A DNA stretch of 64,000 nucleotides from Filosporella fistucella. Its lineage: Eukaryota; Ascomycota; Leotiomycetes; Helotiales. Shown piece by piece: positions 32,405 through 41,727 of the stretch. The first letter of the stretch is position 1. The number at the start of each line of letters is the position of its first letter. A program made the position numbers and the translations under genes. The notes under the pieces are model-generated. The model saw only the letters and a program-made list of their open reading frames with translations. It was not told the origin of the DNA and did no database searches. Where the stretch lies: positions 1,240,001 to 1,304,000 of the forward strand of contig JAQJZZ010000020.1 in NCBI GenBank assembly GCA_030077755.1, written 5' to 3'.

Positions 32405-33391
32405 CTTTGATGCCGTCTTTTGGGGGCGTCTTGACTCGATGTGATGTTATTAAGATAAAATTCGAGATAAGCCTCAAGTTCAAGAGACTCAAATTGACCA
32501 ATTTTGGGTACAAGTTGTCGAAAGTCAACATTCACTTTCTGATCAGAGTTCATGACCACCGAATATGAGTTCGATATCAAAAACAGCACTTCATCATCGA
32601 GTTATGACTATGGATTGTGAGTTGGTGTTCGTTATCAAGTAGTGCAGGATAAATCTCCATTTTGGCTCTATCAAAATCACTCCACCTGCCCTTTCAAGCT
32701 TTCAAGCAAAATAATCACATTTCAAGACGACTCTACAATAGAGTCGTTATGTTCGATACTGCTATTAAGTTTATTTACATCGATTGTATGTGGCCGACTT
32801 GTCTCTAGATAAGTCGCCATCTTCGTTCATCTTACTCTCTCTCAACTCCTTCAAACAACCCGCCCGCTCACGCCTCACCTACCTGTGAACTGAGTCGCTA
32901 TTTCCGCTCACCTCGTTCAATGTTTCATTCAACCCCCTCTTTTAATTATCACTTTGGATCAAGCTGGCAGGTTCAAAAAATTCACATCGAAATCCCATGT
33001 AGAGAACTTCCTTTAAGGTTCTTCTCGCTCACCGTTTCTTGTTAGCTTATAGCTGCAATCACGCCTCTTGTTAACTAGAGAATAAGGACTTGAGACGGTG
33101 GCGGGTTAGTGCTAAATGTCCTAGAATCTACCAGCAGCCTAGGAGATTACTCCTTTCCATATTTCCAAGCTTAAATTAACACTCCCAAATCGACCTTGCC
33201 ACTCGTTAGGGAGTTTCAAGGCATATTTACAGATAGATAGAGTATGTGGCCCCTCTAGTCGGTACATGAATGATGAACAGAACATGCCAATCTCTTTTGC
33301 AGACTACCTGGATGTCTATCACCCCTGTTGTGGATTATGGGAAGGCTTCGAGATGAACACCAAAGCAAAGGCTATTCCGAAAGTGCAACCT
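32405..33391. other. Intergenic, no gene seen
   Basis: About 1 kb between two minus-strand genes: the promoter and possible extra 5' exon of the coiled-coil gene at the left, the 3' UTR of the YFH7-like gene at the right. Open frames here are short. No repeat of note. Confidence 0.45.
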
Positions 33392-34213
33392 CTACTTCCA
33401 TGCCTTGTCATTCCGGCTCTCAACAATTTCATGCACGTCTACCCTCTTCTCCACGATTTCCCTCCCATTCACCAAATCATTCTCCCTCACTCTCGCCCAA
33501 GCAGCCTCTTCGTTCTCTGCGATGCCTGCAGCCACATGTCTCTTCACTAGTCTTTCTCCAGCAACCTCCTCTGATACATTTACAAACCACCTCTCATCCA
33601 TTAAATCCGCCGCTTCTTTCCACGGGTCCAGGTCTAAACTCAAGTAATTGCCTTCGAAAAGTAATATTCTACTTGTCGCTGAGATAGGAATGTCATCTTG
33701 AACAGGATCTTTTATGGCATGGTCGAAAGAAGGAGCATATATCGTTTTCGTGTCTTGGGTCAATGGCTGCCGAACAGAATGTATGAGATTAAGGAACGCT
33801 TGTCCATCAAATGTAAAATGTGCTCCACGCCTGTCGTGAGCTAGCTTCGGGTCGGGCATTGAAGATAATTGGGCTCGGGAAAGATGATATCCGTCCATTG
33901 GTATGTACGATGCAGGCAAAGGCATAGAAGTCTTGCCATCAAGAGAAGAGAGTTCATTGAGGCGGGAGGTAACAGTTTTGGCAAGCGTTGTTTTGCCTTC
34001 GAGAGTCAGCGAAAGTGTTTTTAGTCTTGGAAAGCAGGGTACTTGTCACCTGAGCCTGGAATACCAGATATTCCGATTAAAAGACGCTCGCCTGGAGGTA
34101 TTGTTTGGTACTTTGCTGTGCTATGAGGTCAGCGTTTCACAAAAATTGCTGTACAGTCACGTGAGTAAAATACCCCAAGCCCTTTCGACAAGCTTGTCGA
34201 CTTGCTCCTCCAT
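33392..34213 (-). CDS. YFH7: P-loop kinase of the uridine kinase/phosphoribulokinase family (YFH7-like)
   Basis: Predicted ATP-dependent small-molecule kinase; the substrate of the yeast homologue Yfh7 is not established to my knowledge. Three exons on the minus strand: 34213-34161, 34120-34050 and 33996-33392; introns 34121-34160 (only 40 bases, GTGACT, CTGACC, CATAG) and 33997-34049 (GTGACA, CTGACT, CGAAG). 242 residues. Walker A GIPGSGKT at 37-44 is split by intron 2. Further signatures are IPMDGYHLSR, RRGAHFTFDG, YAPSFDHAIKDPV, LLFEGNYLSLD and ERLVKRHVAAGIA with the lid arginines, all in uridine-kinase order. Length and order fit Yfh7 and bacterial PRK/UK relatives. Divergent from the small conserved gene with 256 bases between starts. 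Confidence 0.87.
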
Positions 34214-34469
34214 ATTATATATATTATATATCTGATAATCTCCCAGCCGCTGATTAGAATGGAGGGCAGTTGGGAATAGAAGACAAAGGTGAATTTCTAT
34301 GCGGGTCCACGAAAGGGTGGGGTGGGAGCTGTCGACAGTACCCAAGAACCTACAGTACCTATCGCTAGATAAGCAATCTCGGCATCAAATTTCTAGGTTT
34401 AAGCTACGATGCGTCATAACAAACAAACAGAACCCCTGTAGGAATTACCTCCAAAATTTACCTTTAGAT

Positions 34470-34906
34470 ATGGACGATGAGGGTGGTGATCTTTTTGCTA
34501 TCGAAGTCAGCTCCGACGAAGCAGGTATCAAACCATCAAAGATTCCCCGTGATTTCCAATCAGAGGAAGACTTCCTGCAGACCAAGAAGGAGTGGAGGGC
34601 CAAAGTTGAGGTTGGAGAGGTAGGCTGCATCCGTTGCCCCCCTTCAGTATAGCAGCTAAGATGTATCTGAAGCTCTGGAAATCTTTGAGATTACCTCTCG
34701 ATAATTTGTCCAAACCAGAAGCTCAAGCCATTCTACACAGTATTGAAGAGCTGTACTTCTTCCGGCGATATGTTGAAGCATTGGAAATCACGGAGACTGC
34801 GCTGAAGGGGCGCCTGACAGATGAATTTAGAAAGACTTTGGAGAAGTACAAAAAGAATTGTGAGGACAAGGTTTCGCCGATGCGCATGTACCACGGACAA
34901 AATTGA
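34470..34906 (+). CDS. Small conserved fungal protein, possibly TPR-like
   Basis: Two exons, 34470-34619 and 34673-34906, joined across a 53-base intron (GTAGGC...CTGAAG); 127 residues. An alternative acceptor at 34659-34660 (CTAAG) is also in frame and adds four residues, but the first choice has a better length and branch distance. The N-terminus is acidic (MDDEGGDLFAIEVSSDEAG), then PRDFQSEEDFLQTKKEWRAK, then two helices with EELYFFRRYVEALEITETAL, which looks like one TPR-type helical hairpin. I recall similar short proteins in other filamentous fungi but know no function. No signal peptide or membrane segment. Confidence 0.7.
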
Positions 34907-35252
34907 AATGCCATAGAGGAAAATAGTCACCAGTGAAATTGGAGTACCACAATTTCAGAGTGAAGCTATTACTTTCTATCTAGATCGCATCATTCTTCAA
35001 ACACTCTGCCCGCCGTCCTTCTCATCGTGTCTATACTTTAATTTGTAGAATTACAGCCGCGCAGCCGGTTTCTCTAGCCAGCGGTAACCTCTAGTCCATG
35101 ACTCCCTTTCTCCTTATATACATTAACGCCAAAAGTGACTTTTCTATGTGCCCCTCAAGAAAACGCCGCGTATCGCTGAAATGCAAGACGCTAATCGAAG
35201 GAATGGACGAATTCGTTGGTCTTCGTGAATATGTTTTTACGCATCGCGCCTC
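34907..35252. other. Convergent 3' region, no gene seen
   Basis: 346 bases between two genes ending toward each other. No open frame or repeat of note. Confidence 0.5.
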
Positions 35253-35878
35253 CTATGCTGGCATCTTCTGCTGACTCATTTGTTCCCTTTGTTTTTCCTC
35301 GCTGAAAACCCTTCTACTCATCTCTAACACTGACTCAAAACCTTCCTTTCCTTTACGCGCGTTCTCCGAGAATCGAGTCACGGTTGCATCCTCAACAGCG
35401 TTCTTGACTTTTTGCCACCCACCACACAACGCCGTGATCTTCGCTTGCTGCACGAATTGAGTTGTTGATTCCGAGATGGGTTGGTAAATAACTGTCTCTT
35501 GAACATTGATAATATTCGAGAAGGTGAGATTGTGGGAGACCATGGTGACCTTTTTCGATACTGGATCCACGTAGGAAGTTTCGAAGACGTGAGAGGTTTC
35601 ATTCCCTCCCATCAAGGAGTTCAACCATTTTGGCGCACTTTGCTTGCAAGTTATGAGGCGTTCTGTACGAAGCTGGGACATGTTAGCATGAAGAATCAAC
35701 GTGTCGGGAATAGATAAGGGCGTACGATTCCGGTGTCGGCATCGACATGTCGTGATATAGTGTCGACCGCGATAACATGGGTAGACTTGTCATTCCAGGG
35801 ACAATATTTCCTCCAGTTCGCCGTCGATACCTCTTCCCAAGAGTAATTGAAATGGCAGTCGTTAGAGAAGACCTTCAT
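35253..35878 (-). CDS. PRELI/MSF1 (Ups, slowmo-like) mitochondrial lipid-transfer protein
   Basis: Intermembrane-space protein of the Ups/PRELI family, which with Mdm35/TRIAP1 carries phosphatidic acid or phosphatidylserine between mitochondrial membranes. Two exons on the minus strand: 35878-35726 and 35672-35253; intron 35673-35725 (GTACGC, GCTAACA, CCCAG). 190 residues, the usual family length. The start MKVFSNDCHFNYSWEEVSTA, then KYCPWNDKSTHVIAVDTISR, the basic RLITCKQSAPKWL, and VDPVSKKVTMVSHNLTFSNI follow the PRELI/MSF1 domain from end to end. Which Ups paralogue it is cannot be decided by eye; the resemblance leans to Ups2/slowmo. No cleavable presequence, as expected. Confidence 0.9.
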
Positions 35879-36230
35879 TTTGATCGTGTGCGGTTTGCAG
35901 GACTACCTAGGAGAAGCCCCCGAAAAATTTATGGACCAGTCGCGTGCGGTTGATTATTTATTGATGGGGAGGGACCATGAAGTTTGTGAAGGGAGAAATG
36001 TAGTCTCTGTAAATTGAGCCTTGAAATATGGATAGCGAGCCAGAGAGCGTAGTGGTGAGGATGAGGAGGAGGATCTGATTAAGTATTTGACTCGATGAGA
36101 GATTTTTGGATAGACAGGCGAAATAGAACAGGATGCGGGATGATTGCCTCGTGAAAAAAGCCAGTGCAGAGCCGGCTAGCCCAGCCCCAAGCCGGACCGG
36201 GACAAAAAGGAAGGCAAGGAAAGTTCGAAA

Positions 36231-36254
36231 GGAAGGGCAATGATTTGCCCTTCC
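36231..36254. repeat. Perfect hairpin, 10-base arms and TGAT loop
   Basis: GGAAGGGCAA-TGAT-TTGCCCTTCC. It lies 353 bases upstream of the Ups-like start codon. It could be a protein-binding palindrome or an RNA hairpin in an upstream transcript. Confidence 0.9.
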
Positions 36255-37698
36255 CCTCGCTTATTTCCTTCCTCCTGGCCAAGCGCCGAACCCCGACCCC
36301 GAGTTTTTCTCTTAAAAAGATCGCCCATCACTTTCTCCAAACATGATTTGCAAGAAGATTTCGCCTTCTCGCATGCAGGGTCTTATATCCACAATTTGAA
36401 CCATTTTGATTGGGCGACAGATGGGATTGTGACGTTTCTCCACACATCACCAAGCATCACAGTACTCGTACAGGACTGAAGTGTGGTGGCTCAGGGTACT
36501 TCACAACTGCCAAACTGACTTTGTCTTCAGGATAAGAGGAGAAATTGTTAATCACCCCCACGCCTACCTCATGGTGAAATGCGACATCCTCACAGTTCAG
36601 CTCATTCAGATCGAATGGATGGGATATCAAGTGATCAGAACATCAACCTCAACGACTCTACGTTCCATGATTGCATGGCTAACTTATAGGACTAGATGAT
36701 ACATATTTTGTATTCCGATATTGGTCGTTCGAGCTCTGCGTGATGTAATTTACTGGACCGAATTGCAGTTGTTAGGTACCCCTTATCTATCATCAGCCCA
36801 ATTGATTGCTGCACACATTTCCTTTCCATTTACTCTGAGGTCATTCGGCTCCTGGATTTACGGAATTGTCATTTGCCTTTAGGTGCAATTTTGTTGCATA
36901 GAATCGTGTCAAATCTAATCAGACAATGCTAGCTGTGGTCATCCACATAACCATATACATCACTATGTACCTCTCGTCGTGACCGGGAAAAAGAGTAGAA
37001 TGAACGGAACAAGACGTACCTCTACCTTGAGGAATTGGTGACGGAATGGCAACTAGTACCGTGTGACTTAAGCTCCTTTCAACTTGAACAACAGTGTGCA
37101 AATCACTTGTGCCGGCTGGATAGTGTATGAACGTATCATAGAATACAACTCCGTTCTCAACACTTCGCAGCACCAAATTTCGAACTGACATGGACTATAT
37201 ATCAGGGTGTATTTGTAGGTGTGAGTTAAAGACCATTTTTCGAAGTACTTGTACCTATCCAAGATATCTAAGGTAGGAACTCTTCCCCCCCAACATGCTG
37301 TTCAATACCTATTACATGCCCTCAAAACCACGTCCGAATGACACAATTTGACCAGAAGAGTATTGGCTGCTGCGAAAGCCACAGGTCTCTTAAACACATA
37401 ATATGGCTAACAGATCAAAAGGAAACTTGGGTATGTGCGTGTAACCTTAGTATTGAATCCGAAACCTACCTTAGCTAGGGAAGTACTTGCCTCGACTCAT
37501 TGACGCCGAAAAGGAAAAACCCCCCAATTTATATACGTGAACATTACACCACAAATATCTCCGAATAGCCTGCTCTACATTTCTATCATATTGACCTCCT
37601 GTTTTCATGTACCGTACCTAGGCAGATAAGTAGATGTCTTCTCTTTTGTTGCTCGCCTGAGTTCTGGCCTGGCTTGGCTTCAATTGGCTTGGGTTCCA

Positions 37699-37720
37699 GG
37701 GCAGGGCAGGGCAGGGCAGG
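37699..37720. repeat. GGGCA pentamer array
   Basis: Four GGGCA units in tandem; it also satisfies a minimal G-quadruplex pattern on the plus strand. Confidence 0.85.
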
Positions 37721-38153
37721 TCGTACAAACCTTCCACTACAACGGAGTAAACGAATAAGAAAGGCGTTCCATCACACGGCGTGAAGTGTTGACAAGCAGA
37801 CCCCCCTCCCCCCCTTCCCCGTTTCCTCGCCCCCAGACTTGCTCCCCGGCTCTACGTACCTTTGAGCATAGGAACGGATAGGAGATTGCTCTGCTTACCT
37901 ACGCGACTTATATTTCAACGTCGCTCCATCACGTCCACTGTCCCCAAACATTCTCCCATGCACTTATTTGAGGCAGATTCTCAAACCTTGCTGTGTAACA
38001 CGTGAAAACGCACAGGTATTTTGATTTGAAAACCACAACTACTTTTATTCTCTCGGAAAGAGTCCCGCGTATATCAACACGCATTTCACGCGTCCAGCTA
38101 CCAATACCTATCAGCCACAATCCATTACCAACATCCCAAGAACACACTTCGAC

Positions 38154-39233
38154 ATGCCTCCTGAATTGAGAAAACGAAAGGCGCCTGCTGTAAGGAAATT
38201 CTACGAGACTTATAACTCCCTTGGAGTGAGAAACATGCGTTGAAAATCGAGTTTTAGCGTCTACACCAACAATATCCCTCTTTACATACAAGCTCAATTT
38301 AGAGCGCCGTTGTAAATGATAAGACTGAACTTGCGCTGACTTTCCATTGTCCAGGCCGAGCCCGCTGCAGCTCCACCAGCTAAGAAGAAAGGCCCCGTTG
38401 CGAAGGCTATCGCTAAAGTCAAGGAAGCCGTGAGCCCAAAAGTCTCGAAAACAAATAATGTGGCCGGCGCGTCCAAGATTACTGTTGGCGATACAATCAA
38501 TCTAGAGGACTTCGGTGGTGAAATTGAGACAAATGATGGCGCAAAGACTTCCCTCAAAACTCTGGTAGATGAGAGTAGAGCTGGCGTTGTTCTCTTCACC
38601 TATCCAAAGGCATCTACACCTGGGTATGTCATATCCCGTAATCTACAATTTGAACAGCTTGCGCCTCCTTTGGAGCATTGGTGTTTTTTTCTTGGAACGT
38701 GTAACTTTGCTAATCCGTTTGTAGGTGTAAGTCGAAGAAACCTTACTTATCCTCCCATGATTACACTACTGATAGACTTAGGCACCAAGCAAGTTTGCTT
38801 TTTTCGAGATCAATACGAAGATCTCACTGCTACTGGCTTTTCAATCTATGGATTGTCCAAAGATTCGCCGAAAGCCAACACGACATTCAAGACAAAACAG
38901 AAACTTCCATACCCACTCCTGTGCGACATTAATGCTACACTAATCTCTGCCATCGGCCTCAAGAAAGCTCCCAGTGGCACTACACGAGGTGTGTTCGTAG
39001 TTGACAAATCAGGAAAAGTACTGGCTGCCGAGCCAGGATCTCCAGCCAGCACTGTCGAGGTTGTCGAGAAGCTCGTTGGTAGCGGGAAAGGGGCGCCAAT
39101 TTCAAATTACGAAAATGGAGTCAGCGGGACGAATGGTGCTACAAAGGAGGACGTTGTCAAAGCAAATGTCGCCGCTGAAGTTGCTGACAACGCAGAAAAG
39201 ATCGATAGCAATGTGGCTAAGGTGGAGGTCTGA
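38154..39233 (+). CDS. DOT5: PrxQ/BCP-type peroxiredoxin, Dot5-like, with a predicted 2-base exon
   Basis: Thiol peroxidase of the bacterioferritin-comigratory type; yeast Dot5 is nuclear. Model: exons 38154-38189, 38355-38623, 38725-38726 (two bases, GT) and 38782-39233; introns 38190-38354 (GTAAGG...TCCAG), 38624-38724 (GTATGT, GCTAATC, TGTAG) and 38727-38781 (GTAAGT, CTACTGAT, TTAG). This restores PKASTPGCTKQVCFFRDQYE with peroxidatic Cys103 and resolving Cys108. Joining across one intron loses the frame or the Cys. 252 residues. The basic, Ala/Lys/Pro-rich N-terminus (MPPELRKRKAPAAEPAAAPP, KKK) fits nuclear import, and the C-terminus has an extra Ala/Asp/Asn-rich tail of about 45 residues. 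The family call is firm; the micro-exon needs RNA evidence. Confidence 0.82.
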
Positions 39234-39853
39234 GAATATTAGGCTGTAAATGCAGTGGCATTAGATATGTATACGCGGAGTGCTGCCTTCCTTCATTAGT
39301 AGGCAAGCAGTCCCGAGTAATTTGGATTACGTCTGCATATCGAGACGGAGTGAGAGTGACAAGACGCATTTTTTCTGGCTGATTTCAAAGCGGGACGAGC
39401 TTATGGCAACTTTGGGCAGGCATGCAAATGTACGAATAATTTGACATGTATAAGAACACTAAAAATAAATTATGTGACAATTGCTATCGCACATTAAATT
39501 GGGTACTAGCTGCTAAAAGGTGCTTGTATGAAGACCATTGTAAGAATTACAATGATGACCTTACCTACTCCTATCAATTCCAGTGCTGACACATGATCCA
39601 TGAATGAATTGAAGTCCTTCCAAATTTGAGGTCGCAGATACAGTGCTGAGGTAGGTAATTCGAGATTCGAATGGTACAGGGGTGGGTTCGGTTTTTCAGC
39701 CTCCACAACCTAGTTGGTCGGTAAAACCCCGGCAGGTCCATAAAGCGCCTCCAACCTCGACGACCAACCGACCAACTGCAGTTGATATTGAATCAGGAGC
39801 GGTGATTCTATCCCAACGGGTCAATTGATCTTTCTCTATAAGTGAAGCTCAAG
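39234..39853. promoter_or_regulatory. Intergenic region with an inverted repeat before the complex I gene
   Basis: 620 bases: the 3' UTR of the peroxiredoxin and the promoter of the next gene. It holds an AGGTAGGTAA word near 39650 and a perfect 10-base inverted repeat at 39712-39777, 77-142 bases before the start codon. Confidence 0.5.
39712..39777. repeat. Inverted repeat AGTTGGTCGG ... CCGACCAACT
   Basis: Perfect 10-base arms (39712-39721 and 39768-39777), 46-base spacer. The right arm overlaps a second CGACCAA copy, giving CGACCAACCGACCAACT. The position suggests a promoter element of the complex I subunit gene; the binding factor is unknown. Confidence 0.75.
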
Positions 39854-40596
39854 ATGTCTTCCCAAACAGCGGCAAAAGCTGCTCAGGCCACAAATCGTGT
39901 CATAGCAGTCAACAAAGTAAGCTCTGTCCCTCAATTCAGTCACCTCAGACATCGACGCTGGCTGCCGTTTTTGCATCTTTGGCGTCTTGCCACGATTGCA
40001 GTGCTAATATTTGATCAGAAATATACAGTGCAGTCAACCGGAGTCTGGGAGCGGATTCGCCGTCTTTTGGCCGTTGATCCTACGCGCTCCAACGGTGTTC
40101 CTCTCAATCCTCAATTCCGTAACCCACCCCCAGGATCGAACGAACCCTTCTCCTTCACAGACCCTGTCACTCTCCCTGCTGGAGACATCGCCGATAACCC
40201 TTACTGGAAACGTGATTCCCGGCGCTCATACCCTCGACTATCAATTGTCACTCAGAGTGATGCTGTTGGATTACTCAGTCTAGGCAGCCAGAGCGCTCCA
40301 AAAAAGGAATTGATCGGGGAAGCAGGGATGCAGGCTTTGGTAGCAGTGAAGAAAGAGGGAGAGGGTGGACTGGCAGCTTATTTCAAGAAGGAAGGCAAGG
40401 CTGGAACTTTAGCTGCCCTTGGAAAGGATGGATTGCCCCCTCTTCCAAGTGGAGCGAGCTTGAAAGCTGGTGCGGATAAGTATTTCTTGACGGCGGAGAA
40501 TGCATACCCCGAAGGGTAGGAGTTTTCCCCCATGCTATCTGGTATTGGAGTGTTGGCTAATATGATTGCAGGTATCCGTGCCGGACATTTCAATAG
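39854..40596 (+). CDS. nuo-21.3: Fungal complex I 21.3 kDa subunit
   Basis: Accessory subunit of mitochondrial NADH:ubiquinone oxidoreductase found in filamentous fungi. Three exons: 39854-39916, 40019-40515 and 40572-40596; introns 39917-40018 (GTAAGC, GCTAATA, ATCAG) and 40516-40571 (GTAGGA...TGCAG). 194 residues, matching the family. Text such as KYTVQSTGVWERIRRLLAVD, NGVPLNPQFRNPPPGS, DIADNPYWKRDSRRSYPRLS and the Gly/Lys/Ala-rich C-terminal part are characteristic of this subunit. The last exon codes only a short end, YPCRTFQ. An in-frame ATG four codons upstream (39842) is possible, but MSSQTAAKAAQATNRVIAVN is the usual start. No cleavable presequence is obvious. Confidence 0.9.
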
Positions 40597-41727
40597 AGAA
40601 TAGAGAGCGTGTCGCTGCATTTTTTGTGCTGTACATAACTATGATACGAATGTCATACCCTTCGACCTCAATAACATGAATAATTTGACAGTGCCCCAAT
40701 CTCAAGTTCATGCTTCATTAATGCAAAAACAGATGTAGCAGAAGCCTCGACACTTAAAATAATATCTCGCACAGAGGGAGCTGAGCTCCGACTAGAGAAA
40801 GAGACTTCCGGACAAGTTCTGCTGAGCATTTACATGTGTCTTAGAATCTAATTATCCTTGAGATGCCACCCAAATCGCAAAAATATCTCTCATTCGGTTG
40901 ATAGAAAACAGCGCGATTTATGCTCTCCTCTCGATATCGGAGGAGGCATTTGGTCGGGGGCATTTGTGAGATTCACTTCGCGGACTTTCTCGTCTTGATC
41001 AAAATTGACACACTGATCCTTTTGGTAGCAGAGAATTCTTGTAACGGATTCATTCCTCTGTGGAATGCAAAGTCTTCTTTTTCCACACAGGGACCTCAAT
41101 GAGAAATTGATCGCAGAATCAACCCGATCTTGGACTCGAATGGATTATTTGGTAGCAGAATCTCCCCCTCTTTCCCAAGAGTGGAGATACAATTGGTTTG
41201 AGTATTTGTTTAGTTCATTCTGTGCCTTTACTCGAGACATTATATTGCCGACTAAATACGGTAGATCAGCCGTGAAAGTACAGGCTAGGCGAGAGACTCG
41301 ACATGGCTGCATAGACAATACTTGGTCTTTCTTCTCTTGCTGGGTGAACATGCCGTCTTTGAACAGACTAGTGCTAGGGGGGGTTTAAGGCATACAGTTT
41401 TTAAAATATAGGCTTCCTACTATCAGAACAAGGGCTGCTATAGCCCACTTGTTCCTCGATACAGAGCGAAGACATTCTATGTGTGGCACAATTAATCCAG
41501 TTTCATTACATAGGCTTAAACGACCGAACACCATTTGTATTCAAGTTCATAGGTACATGCTTCCTATTTTACAAGTTTGATAAGTTCTAGGCACTCGTGC
41601 GCTCTGGGTATGAGCATTGTTTGTCCCATAAAAGTCCTGTTCCAGTAATATTTGCAAAATGGTGGTTGGCTGCTACAGAGAGTGCTTCGCCGGAGGAAGA
41701 ATTGAAGAAGTATCTCCGATCAAGGCT
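40597..41727. other. Convergent 1.1 kb intergenic region, no gene seen
   Basis: Between the ends of the complex I gene (plus) and the dihydrofolate synthetase gene (minus). Small open frames only (largest about 107 codons, 41065-41388, without recognisable content). No repeat of note. Confidence 0.5.

Larger units (their letters stand above)
35879..38153. other. 2.3 kb divergent intergenic region with simple repeats, no gene seen
   Basis: Between the start of the Ups-like gene (minus) and that of the peroxiredoxin (plus). Contents: a perfect 10-base-arm hairpin at 36231-36254, AGGTA/TACCT words at 37440-37490 and 37610-37625, a GGGCA array at 37699-37720, and C-runs at 37800-37835. Open frames are short and unconvincing, including a 122-codon one on the minus strand (37929-38297) overlapping the peroxiredoxin 5' end. 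Confidence 0.5.

Noticed and set aside
37929..38297. 122-codon minus-strand open frame
   Set aside because: Overlaps the peroxiredoxin first exon and intron on the opposite strand; no ATG in a good context, no family.
38624..38781. A single AT-AG or U12-type intron in the peroxiredoxin gene
   Set aside because: It would give the right join (GGGT then GC), but the segment lacks the U12 donor and branch consensus, while two ordinary introns flank the 2-base exon perfectly.
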